A stretch of 59,443 nucleotides of DNA from Bacteroidaceae bacterium (GTDB lineage Bacteria > Bacteroidota > Bacteroidia > Bacteroidales > Bacteroidaceae): positions 1 to 59,443 of the forward strand of contig JAFRNY010000078.1 of NCBI GenBank assembly GCA_017429945.1, read 5' to 3'. Shown here piece by piece: positions 52,183 to 59,443 of this stretch. Below the pieces are notes generated by a model. The model was not told the origin of the DNA. It worked only from the letters and a program-made list of their open reading frames with translations, and made no database searches. Position 1 is the stretch's first letter. Each line of letters opens with the position of its first letter. Both the position numbers and the translations under genes were made by a program.

Positions 52183-52503
52183 CTATTCCTCTTGCTCGCC
52201 GTATTCAAGCTCACCCTGCACCACCCAAATGAGGTCCTCGGGCGAGAAGTCGCCATATTTATCCTTGCGGGCCTTCTCGGCAATGGCCTTGGCAATGGCC
52301 TCGGTGTCAATGTCGACGTAGCCGTCGGCATCAGGTTCCTGCTCTAAAAGTCCGCTCTCTACGTAATACTCGGCCAGGAGGTCGATGAAATAGAAGAGGT
52401 CGTCGTCGCTGAAGCGCTCTTTCACTTCCTGGGGAAGGTAGGCGCGGATGAACTCCACCGTGCGGAGGTCGTCCTGAGCTTGTTCAAGGAAATCTTCTTC
52501 CAT
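52183..52503 (-). CDS. Small acidic conserved-type hypothetical protein
   Basis: A 106-residue cytoplasmic protein of unknown function, very acidic and mostly helical (FLEQAQDDLRTVEFIRAYLPQEVKERFSDDDLFYFIDLLAEYYVE), with a short IDTEAIAKAIAEKARKDKYGDFSPEDLIWVVQ segment. There is no signal peptide and no catalytic motif. It lies 56 bases downstream of trxA in the same direction, which suggests it belongs to the dnaE-trxA neighbourhood. Confidence 0.7.
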   Translation of the reverse strand: MEEDFLEQAQDDLRTVEFIRAYLPQEVKERFSDDDLFYFIDLLAEYYVESGLLEQEPDADGYVDIDTEAIAKAIAEKARKDKYGDFSPEDLIWVVQGELEYGEQEE

Positions 52504-52559
52504 AGGAGGTCTTGGTGAATTAGAGATTAAGAAATAAGAGAATAAGTAATGCCACTACT

Positions 52560-52874
52560 TTAGAGGATAGCCTTGAGCTTGTCCTCGAGAATGTTCTTGG
52601 CCACAGCCCCTATTTGCTTGTCTACGACCTGTCCGTCCTTGATGAAAAGGATTGTGGGGATATTGCGTACGCCAAACTGCATGGGGAGGTCTTGATTCTC
52701 GTCGACGTCGACCTTTCCGATAATAGCCTTGTCGGCATATTCCTCGGCCAATTGTTCGATGTACGGACCAACCTTCTTGCAGGGGCCGCACCATGTAGCC
52801 CAGAAGTCTACTACCATAGGCTTGCCCTGGGCAAGCAGTTCGCTGAAGTTGCTGTCAGTGATTTGAAGTGCCAT
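52560..52874 (-). CDS. trxA: Thioredoxin
   Basis: A 104-residue cytoplasmic thiol-disulfide reductase. The active site is WCGPCKK with C29 and C32; the fold is complete, with VVDFWATWCGPC, VDVDENQDLPMQFGVRNIPT (the cis-proline NIPT) and LFIKDGQVV. It is downstream of dnaE by 133 bases in the same direction, an order seen in related genomes. Length is standard. Confidence 0.96.
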   Translation of the reverse strand: MALQITDSNFSELLAQGKPMVVDFWATWCGPCKKVGPYIEQLAEEYADKAIIGKVDVDENQDLPMQFGVRNIPTILFIKDGQVVDKQIGAVAKNILEDKLKAIL

Positions 52875-53007
52875 AATGTCAGTTGTAAATGTTAATGGTT
52901 AATATATGATTTCTGTTGTTGCACCAGTCTCTATTATTATAATAATGTGTAGCTGCCACGCGTGCGGCTTATGATATTTGTATGGCAAAAGCTATGCCAA
53001 AGGTGAG

Positions 53008-56000
53008 TTATTCGGCATTAATTTTATAAGTCAAGTCATCGTTGGACATAATATACTCTATGAGCTGGCGTTGCACGGTAATCTTATGCGTTCGGCTATG
53101 CAGTTTTATTGGCATATGGCCTTCGGGATCGAGGATTTGGAAGTAAAGGTCTGCATTGCCGGGGCTATCATCTGTCAGGTCGTGCACGGCCTGCACGAAA
53201 TCCTCGGTTACTTTCGCAAGCGGAATGGTGATAGTGATGTTCTTTATGAGGTCGTTCTTCACAGCATCGAGATACTGTATGCGCCCGATGACTATCTCTA
53301 TGCGGTTGGGGTTATACTTGCCTGGCGTCACCTTGGCATTGACAAAGATCGACGTCCCGACATTCATATAGTTAGCCCACGTGCTCCAGTCGTTGCCCCA
53401 CAACGGCAGTTCGCCAGCTCCCGAGAAATCCTCTAAGGTCACTATTCCATAAGGCTGCCCACTCTTGCCTACGCCCTGGCGCACGGCCGTCACTATACCT
53501 CCGAACGTGATGTCTTGGTTCACCCATCGCTCCTTCTCGGCAAGCTCGGTGACGCGCGTCGTGCACACATCATTAAGCACTACTGCAAAGTCGTCGAGCG
53601 GGTGAGCCGAAAGATAGATGCCCACGAGATCACGCTCGCGATTGAGACGCTCGAGCTGGCTCCACTGCTCATAGTCTTGCGGAATGGGCGGCGTGCTAAC
53701 CTCCACAGCCCCGAAGTCGCCGAAGAGCGAAGCCTCAGCCGACTGTTTGGCCTCTTGGTAGAGCTGTCCGAAACGCACGAGAGTGTCGATGAAATGGTCG
53801 CCTTTGGAATTGCGTGCGAAGTACTGTTCGCGACAGAGATCCTTGAAACTGTCGAGGGCACCGCTCAAGACCAGACTCTCCAAGCCACTGCGCTTCACGG
53901 CAGGGATGCTCACGCGCTGCACGAAGTCGAAGATGCCAAGGAATGGTCCTCCGGCCTCACGCTCGTTGATGATAGCATCTACGGCGCTCTCACCGAGACC
54001 TTTAATAGCTCCTAAGCCAAAGCGGATGTTACCGTCGGCATCGACGCTGAACTTGTGGCGGCTCTTATTTATGTCAGGTCCAAGCACCTGCAAGCCCAAA
54101 GTCTTGCACTCGCCCATGAGCTTGGTGATTTCAGTGATGTTGTCGAGGTTGCGGCTGAGATCCGCAGCCATATACTCTGCGGGGAAGTTGGCCTTGAGCC
54201 AAGCCGTCTGATAGGCCACCCACGAGTAGCACGTAGCATGGCTTTTATTGAAAGCATAGGATGCGAAGTCCTCCCAGTCGCCCCAAATCTTCTCAAGTGT
54301 GGCCGGATTGTGCCCGTTCTCTTGGCCTTGCTTGATGAATTTAGGCTTCATGTGGTCAAGCTTATCCTTGAGTTTCTTACCCATGGCCTTACGCAACGTA
54401 TCACTCTCGCCGCGAGTGAAGTTTGCCAGCTGTCGCGAGAGCAACATCACCTGCTCCTGATAGACGGTGATGCCGTAGGTGTCCTTGAGGTATTTCTCCA
54501 TGCAAGGAATGTCATATTCCACTGGCTTGCGGCCTTGCTTACGATCGATGAAATCAGGGATATACTTCATAGGACCCGGGCGATAGAGGGCATTCATGGC
54601 TATAAGGTCCTCAAAGGTCGACGGCTGCAGCTCGCGCAGATATTTCTGCATGCCGGCCGATTCAAACTGGAATGTGCCCGTAGTCTGTCCGTTGCAATAG
54701 AGTTGGTATGTGGCAGGGTCGTCGATGTCTATACGGTCGATGTCGATGTCGATGCCCAGACTGTCGTGAATATTGCTTATGGCCTCATTGATGATGCTGA
54801 GCGTCTTCAGTCCCAGGAAGTCCATCTTGATAAGCCCGGTATCTTCGATGACCGATCCCTCGTACTGCGTACATATCATCTTCTCGCCAGTTTCCTTATC
54901 CTCGGCTGTGGAGACGGGCACCCAGTCGCTGACGTCGTCGCGACAGATGATGACGCCGCAAGCGTGCACGCCCGTATTTCGGACGTTGCCTTCGAGCATT
55001 CGGGCGTAGGTGATGGTATCGCGCAGCACCTCATTAGGCGAGACGGCGGCCTGTTGCAACTCTGGCACGCAAGCTATGGCGTTCGTCAGGTTCATCTTGC
55101 GGGCATTGCCCTTCTCGTCATCGGGCAGCTTGTCTGGTATGGCCTTACAGAGGGCGTTGCTTATGTCGAGAGGCAGTTTCTGCACGCGTGCCACATCTTT
55201 TATGGCCAGTTTCGTAGCCATAGTGCCATAAGTGATGATGTGAGCCACATTGGCCTCGCCGTATTTCTGCGTCACCCACGAAAGCACCTTGCCGCGACCG
55301 TCATCGTCGAAGTCGACGTCGATATCGGGCAGTGAGATACGGTCGGGGTTGAGGAATCGCTCGAACAGGAGATCGTATTTGATAGGGTCAACTTTAGTGA
55401 TACCGAGACAGTATGCCACGACGCTACCGGCGGCAGAGCCACGTCCGGGCCCTACGCTCACTCCGAGCTCGTAGCGTGCGGCGTTGATATAGTCTTGCAC
55501 GATGAGGAAGTATCCCGGGAAACCCATCGTCTTCATCACGTGGAGCTCAAAGCGAATGCGGTCCTCTACTTCCTGGCTCAGCGGGTCGCCGTAAATCCTA
55601 CGTGCGCCGGCGAAGGTGAGGTGAGCCAGATAGTCGGCTTCGAGCTTCAGGCGGTAGAGCTTTTCAACGCCTCCGAGCGCTTTCACTTTCTTTTCGGCTT
55701 CCTCCTGAGTGCAGACCTCATTGCCGTTCTCATCGTGCGTGAACTCGTCGATGAGTTCCTGATCGGTGAAGCGCTGCCGGTAGTCATCCTCAGTAGCAAA
55801 CGACTTCGGGATGGGAAAGTTAGGCATGATGGGAGCGTGATCGATAGAGTAAGCCTCCACCTTATCAAACACCTCCATCGTGTTGGCCAGCGCCTCGGGC
55901 ACATCGGCGAAGATGGCATTCATCTCGGCCGTAGTCTTAAACCACTCCTGCTTTGAATAGAGCATGCGCTTGGGGTCGTCGAGGTCGCGGTTCGTGCCCA

Positions 56001-56736
56001 GGCAGATAAGGCGGTCGTGGGCTTCGGCGTTGTCCTCGTCGACAAAGTGAACGTCGTTGGTACAGACGACTTTCACGTCGTACTTCTTTGCCAGTTCCAG
56101 GATGACGGCATTCGCCCGCTGCTGCAGCGGAAAGGTCTCGCGGTTGGCACGCTGATTGGGGTCGCGCACCTCGTGACGCTGTATCTCGAGGTAGTAGTCG
56201 TCGCCGAAGACGCTCTTATACCATTTTATTCGCTCTTCGGCTTTTGCGATGTTGCCTTGAAGGATGAAGCGAGGCACCTCACCGGCGATGCAGGCCGAGC
56301 ATACGATGAGGCCCTCGGCATGGCGCTGTAGCTCATTATGGTCGGTACGCGGTCGGGTGTAGAAGCCATCGACCCACGATTTCGACACGAGCTTGACGAG
56401 ATTGTGGTAGCCAGTCTGGTTCTTTGCCAGCACGATGAGGTGGTAGCGGGCATTGTCGCCGCGGTCCTTATCCTTGTCGTAGAGGGTGCGGTTGGCCACA
56501 TACATCTCGCAGCCGAAAATGGGTTTGAACGGCTCACGGCCTTCTTCCTTGAGCTTCTTGTTACGCTTGTTGACGTAGTTGAAATATTCTTTCACGCCCA
56601 TCATGTTGCCATGGTCGGTAATGGCCATGCCTGGCATGCCGTCGGCAATGGCCTTCTCCACGAGCTTGGGGATACTGGCTTGACCGTCGAGCAGCGAGTA
56701 CTGTGTATGGACGTGTAAATGGATGAAATTTTGCAT
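53008..56736 (-). CDS. dnaE: DNA polymerase III alpha subunit
   Basis: Catalytic subunit of the replicative polymerase. The start is ATG 56736 (MQNFIHLHVHTQYSLLDG), the family start; the open frame further upstream has no support. The 1242 residues hold the PHP domain (HLHVHTQYS, MAITDHGN), the palm with the catalytic aspartates in SLPDIDVDFDDDGRG near 466-480, the fingers (LYRPGPMKYIPDF, SYAFNKSHATCYSWVAYQTAWLKANFPAEYMAA), helix-hairpin-helix region (GLGAIKGLGESAVDAII) and a C-terminal OB domain (ITFGGIVTAVRQGVGKSGQPYGIVTLEDFSG). It is complete. The gene is divergent from psd. Confidence 0.97.
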   Translation of the reverse strand: MQNFIHLHVHTQYSLLDGQASIPKLVEKAIADGMPGMAITDHGNMMGVKEYFNYVNKRNKKLKEEGREPFKPIFGCEMYVANRTLYDKDKDRGDNARYHLIVLAKNQTGYHNLVKLVSKSWVDGFYTRPRTDHNELQRHAEGLIVCSACIAGEVPRFILQGNIAKAEERIKWYKSVFGDDYYLEIQRHEVRDPNQRANRETFPLQQRANAVILELAKKYDVKVVCTNDVHFVDEDNAEAHDRLICLGTNRDLDDPKRMLYSKQEWFKTTAEMNAIFADVPEALANTMEVFDKVEAYSIDHAPIMPNFPIPKSFATEDDYRQRFTDQELIDEFTHDENGNEVCTQEEAEKKVKALGGVEKLYRLKLEADYLAHLTFAGARRIYGDPLSQEVEDRIRFELHVMKTMGFPGYFLIVQDYINAARYELGVSVGPGRGSAAGSVVAYCLGITKVDPIKYDLLFERFLNPDRISLPDIDVDFDDDGRGKVLSWVTQKYGEANVAHIITYGTMATKLAIKDVARVQKLPLDISNALCKAIPDKLPDDEKGNARKMNLTNAIACVPELQQAAVSPNEVLRDTITYARMLEGNVRNTGVHACGVIICRDDVSDWVPVSTAEDKETGEKMICTQYEGSVIEDTGLIKMDFLGLKTLSIINEAISNIHDSLGIDIDIDRIDIDDPATYQLYCNGQTTGTFQFESAGMQKYLRELQPSTFEDLIAMNALYRPGPMKYIPDFIDRKQGRKPVEYDIPCMEKYLKDTYGITVYQEQVMLLSRQLANFTRGESDTLRKAMGKKLKDKLDHMKPKFIKQGQENGHNPATLEKIWGDWEDFASYAFNKSHATCYSWVAYQTAWLKANFPAEYMAADLSRNLDNITEITKLMGECKTLGLQVLGPDINKSRHKFSVDADGNIRFGLGAIKGLGESAVDAIINEREAGGPFLGIFDFVQRVSIPAVKRSGLESLVLSGALDSFKDLCREQYFARNSKGDHFIDTLVRFGQLYQEAKQSAEASLFGDFGAVEVSTPPIPQDYEQWSQLERLNRERDLVGIYLSAHPLDDFAVVLNDVCTTRVTELAEKERWVNQDITFGGIVTAVRQGVGKSGQPYGIVTLEDFSGAGELPLWGNDWSTWANYMNVGTSIFVNAKVTPGKYNPNRIEIVIGRIQYLDAVKNDLIKNITITIPLAKVTEDFVQAVHDLTDDSPGNADLYFQILDPEGHMPIKLHSRTHKITVQRQLIEYIMSNDDLTYKINAE

Positions 56737-56803
56737 ACGGGTCAGTTTTCGGGCATAAAAGTACGTTTCTTTTGGCAAACCACCAAAAAAGGCAGACTTT
56801 TTT

Positions 56804-56833
56804 TTGCCACTTAACAAATATTGTTTACTTTTG
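56804..56833 (+). promoter_or_regulatory. Promoter of psd-pssA-aroB
   Basis: TTG (56804-56806), 19 bases, then TACTTTTG (56826-56833), matching the Bacteroidetes consensus. The psd ATG is 34 bases downstream. Confidence 0.7.
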
Positions 56834-56867
56834 TCGATGAAAACAGTAAATACGTGGTAATATCATT

Positions 56868-57569
56868 ATGGTAAAGCCTCTAAAAAAGATAAGGAAAAAC
56901 ATTCGAATACACCGTGAAGGCACGCAGACGCTCATTTGGGGGGCTGTCGCTTTGGCGGCCTTTTGTCTCCTCTTTGGCTATTCCTTCGGGTTCTCAAGTC
57001 CATGGTTCTTAGGGCTCATCATTGCGTGTGCGCTTGTGTATCTTATAGTAGTGAATTTCTTCCGCTGCCCCATCCGTCTCTTCGATGGTGAGACAGAGGG
57101 CATTGTCATTGCGCCCTGCGACGGTCGCGTCGTAGTTGTCGAGGAAGTGGATGAGAACGAATATTTCCACGACCGGCGCATTATGGTGAGCATTTTCATG
57201 AGCCTCTTCAATGTGCACGCCAACTGGGTGCCGGCCGACGGACAGGTGCGCCACGTTGAGCACCAGAACGGTCGTTTCCAGGCCGCTTGGCTGCCTAAGG
57301 CCAGCACCGACAACGAGCGCTCCACGGTCCTCATCGCCACGCCCGATGGCCAGGAGATTCTCGTGCGCCAAGTAGCTGGTGCCGTGGCTCGTCGCATAGT
57401 CACCTACGTCACCCCCGGCGACGACTGCTTCATCGACGAGCACCTCGGATTCATCAAGTTCGGATCGCGTGTCGACCTCTATCTCCCGCTCGACGCCGAT
57501 GTCAAGATGCACGTTGGCCAGCGCGCCTACGGCAACGAGACCATCGTGGCGCAGCTGAGTAAGAAATGA
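56868..57569 (+). CDS. psd: Phosphatidylserine decarboxylase proenzyme
   Basis: Converts phosphatidylserine to phosphatidylethanolamine at the inner membrane. The 233 residues carry two membrane segments near the N-terminus ([41 protein letters not shown]), [13 protein letters not shown], and the self-cleavage site [10 protein letters not shown], where S200 becomes the pyruvoyl group. The short form with GSR belongs to the small PSD type of Bacteroidetes and archaea. It is followed by pssA after 49 bases, so both steps of PE synthesis lie together. Confidence 0.95.
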   Translation: MVKPLKKIRKNIRIHREGTQTLIWGAVALAAFCLLFGYSFGFSSPWFLGLIIACALVYLIVVNFFRCPIRLFDGETEGIVIAPCDGRVVVVEEVDENEYFHDRRIMVSIFMSLFNVHANWVPADGQVRHVEHQNGRFQAAWLPKASTDNERSTVLIATPDGQEILVRQVAGAVARRIVTYVTPGDDCFIDEHLGFIKFGSRVDLYLPLDADVKMHVGQRAYGNETIVAQLSKK

Positions 57570-57618
57570 TATATACATTAAACATTATACATTAACCTAC
57601 GGGCAAGCCCGCGTACAA

Positions 57619-58326
57619 ATGCTTTTCACACTCCCTAACTTATTCACCCTCGGCAACCTCATCTGCGGTTGTATGGCCACAGGGGCGGCGTTCCACGGCC
57701 ATTTCGTCTGGGCTCTGGCAATGATTGTGGGCGGTGCCATCTTCGATTTCTTCGATGGCCTCGTGGCACGGGCTCTCGGCATAAGCGGCCCCATAGGTCG
57801 CGAGCTCGATTCGCTGGCCGACGTCGTCACTTTCGGCGTAGCCCCGTCTGCCATGCTCTTCCAGCAGTTCGGCCTCGTCGTCTACCCCGAATGGCTGCAG
57901 CCTCTGGCTCCCTACCTGCCCTACTCTGCCTTCCTCATGGCTGCGTTCTCAGCCCTGCGCCTGGCAAAATTCAATATCGATGAGCGGCAGCGCACAGGTT
58001 TCATCGGGTTGCCCACGCCGGCCAACGCCCTCTTCTGGGCTTCGCTCATCGTGGGGCAAGCCGCTTTCCTGGCTTCGCCACGCTTCAATGCGCTGTGGCT
58101 CTTCCTCTTCATGCTCATGTTCTGCTTCTTCCTTGTGGCCGAAGTGCCCCTCTTTGCGTTGAAGTTCAAGACCTTGGGGTGGGAGGAGAACCGCGTGAAG
58201 TACACATTCCTGGCCGTGGCCCTCGTCATTCTGTTCCTCGGCTACCACACCCTCGGCGTCAGCGTCATAGCAGCCATCATTCTTTGGTACATCATCTGGT
58301 CGCTGCTCGTGTGGAAAGTAAGATAA
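57619..58326 (+). CDS. pssA: CDP-diacylglycerol-serine O-phosphatidyltransferase
   Basis: Makes phosphatidylserine from CDP-diacylglycerol and serine. The CDP-alcohol phosphatidyltransferase motif is perfect: D46-G47-x2-A50-R51-x8-G60-x3-D64-x3-D68. Several membrane segments are visible over 235 residues (TLGNLICGCMATGAAF, WALAMIVGGAIFDFFDG, ALWLFLFMLMFCFFLVAEVPLF, FLAVALVILFLGYHTLG). The product is the substrate of Psd, encoded just upstream. The stop is four bases before aroB. Confidence 0.95.
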   Translation: MLFTLPNLFTLGNLICGCMATGAAFHGHFVWALAMIVGGAIFDFFDGLVARALGISGPIGRELDSLADVVTFGVAPSAMLFQQFGLVVYPEWLQPLAPYLPYSAFLMAAFSALRLAKFNIDERQRTGFIGLPTPANALFWASLIVGQAAFLASPRFNALWLFLFMLMFCFFLVAEVPLFALKFKTLGWEENRVKYTFLAVALVILFLGYHTLGVSVIAAIILWYIIWSLLVWKVR

Positions 58327-58330
58327 ATCT

Positions 58331-59440
58331 ATGCAAGACATAATAATTAGCCACAATCTGGAGGCTGACCTTACAAAGGCGGTTGGGCGTATTGCGCCCG
58401 ACCGCCTTTTCGTTTTAGCCGATGAGACCACGGCCGTTTTTTGCTGGCCCGTGATACGCGATTTCGAAGCACTGCGCAATGCGCACCTCATCACCATAGG
58501 CGCCACCGACGAAGCCAAGACGCTCGACACGCTTGCCACGGTCTGGCAGCAGTTGGGCGAGGGAGGAGCCACGCGCCACTCCGCACTCATCAACCTCGGC
58601 GGAGGCATGGTCACCGACCTCGGCGGCTTCGCAGCCTCAACCTTCAAGCGTGGAATGGCCTTCATCAACATTCCTACGACGCTACTTGCCATGGTCGATG
58701 CCAGCGTGGGCGGCAAGACGGGCATAAACTTCCGCGGACTGAAGAACGAGATAGGCGTCTTCAGCGACGCCGACACGGTCATACTCAGCACGCCGTTCCT
58801 GCGCACATTGGACAGCCATAACATTCTCTCGGGCTACGCCGAGATGCTTAAGCACGGGCTCATCAGCACGGCTGAGCACTGGAAGAAGCTGCTCACCTTC
58901 GACATCTGCGGCATCCTTCCACAAATAGGCACCGTTGGCGGCCCCGACTGCGACGACAAGCAGCCCGACAGGAGCGAGCGCTATGCAGCACTGGCCAGCC
59001 TCGTAGAAGAGAGCGTCGGCGTGAAAGAGCACATCGTGAGCGAGGACCCACACGAACAGGGCATCCGCAAGGCGCTGAACCTCGGGCACACCATCGGACA
59101 CGCCTTCGAGAGCCTGGCACTCCTAAAAGGCCGGCCCGTACTCCACGGCTATGCCGTAGCTTGGGGACTGGTGTGCGAGCTCTACCTCAGCACGAAACTG
59201 ACAGGCTTCCCTCGCGAGCGCTTTTATGCTACCATTCAGTTCATCAAGGAGAACTACGGCACAATGGCTTTGGACTGCCGCGAGTACGACCGCCTCTATG
59301 ACCTGATGACGCACGACAAGAAGAACGTGGCGGGGCGCATGAACTTCACCCTCCTCGGCGACATCGGCGACATCCGCATTAACCAGCAGGTCAGCAAGGA
59401 CGACATCTTCGAGGCGCTGGACTACTATCGGGAAAATTGA
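58331..59440 (+). CDS. aroB: 3-dehydroquinate synthase
   Basis: Second step of the shikimate pathway, DAHP to 3-dehydroquinate, NAD- and metal-dependent, in the cytoplasm. The 369 residues show the NAD-binding region LGGGMVTDLGGFAASTFKRGM, FINIPTTLLAMVDASVGGKTGIN, the metal-site region SGYAEMLKHGLI, and LNLGHTIGHAFE and HGYAVAWGL near the C-terminal half. It starts four bases after pssA, so it is probably cotranscribed although the pathways are unrelated. The whole gene is in the window; its stop TGA ends at 59440. Confidence 0.96.
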   Translation: MQDIIISHNLEADLTKAVGRIAPDRLFVLADETTAVFCWPVIRDFEALRNAHLITIGATDEAKTLDTLATVWQQLGEGGATRHSALINLGGGMVTDLGGFAASTFKRGMAFINIPTTLLAMVDASVGGKTGINFRGLKNEIGVFSDADTVILSTPFLRTLDSHNILSGYAEMLKHGLISTAEHWKKLLTFDICGILPQIGTVGGPDCDDKQPDRSERYAALASLVEESVGVKEHIVSEDPHEQGIRKALNLGHTIGHAFESLALLKGRPVLHGYAVAWGLVCELYLSTKLTGFPRERFYATIQFIKENYGTMALDCREYDRLYDLMTHDKKNVAGRMNFTLLGDIGDIRINQQVSKDDIFEALDYYREN

Positions 59441-59443
59441 AAA

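Noticed and set aside
56737-56817. 27-residue N-terminal extension of dnaE
   Set aside because: The family start is HLHVHTQYS close to the N-terminus; the extension has no similarity and lies in the divergent promoter region.

Overview
The window looks like chromosome of a member of the Bacteroidales, probably Prevotellaceae or a close relative; species cannot be told. The evidence is a complete SusC/D/E/F starch locus, promoters of the Bacteroidetes type (TAnnTTTG at -7, here mostly TACCTTTG, often with TTG about 19 bases upstream), secreted proteins ending in a GIYIVNGKK-type tail, lipoprotein signals beginning MKK, and the gene order purH-mreBCD-mrdA-rodA. No tRNA, rRNA, CRISPR array, integrase or transposase was seen.

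Layout. 1-1135: 5' part of xseA (minus), cut by the window edge. 1299-12699: two giant paralogous secreted multidomain proteins, each with its own promoter and a nearly identical terminator. 12906-15773: a phosphodiesterase, a GxxExxY (PD-(D/E)XK-like) gene bracketed by two ~155 bp palindromic repeats, and a MATE pump. 15774-16336: a MITE-like inverted repeat and a 22 bp tandem array. 16337-30418: starch utilisation. On the minus strand are susC, susD, susE-like, susF-like and an outer-membrane GH13 amylase; divergently, a LacI-type regulator, an MFS sugar transporter and a GH77 4-alpha-glucanotransferase. The logic is surface capture and cleavage of starch, import through SusC/D, transfer across the inner membrane by the MFS protein and cytoplasmic processing by MalQ, with LacI as the likely switch.

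30936-41798: housekeeping and cell shape: lptG-ribBA, an aminotransferase, a purH lacking its C-terminal domain, then mreB, mreC, mreD, mrdA (PBP2) and rodA. 42146-46702 (minus): an operon of a VTC-type polyphosphate polymerase, a DUF4956 membrane protein, a DUF2490-like outer-membrane barrel, a small secreted protein and a Cthe_2159-like beta-helix protein. 46867-59440: frr, rsgA, a lipoprotein, an orphan TonB-dependent receptor, a small acidic protein, trxA, dnaE, psd, pssA and aroB.

The most unusual signal is in the gaps. Four stretches directly or closely 3' of genes (16236-16345, 18131-18212, 30544-30603, 41829-42048) are tandem arrays of mostly dyad-symmetric units with a strict 21-22 bp period, two DNA helix turns. 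The sequence of the dyad differs from locus to locus while the period is kept. The GxxExxY gene framed by composite palindromic repeats and the VTC operon are the next most interesting items.
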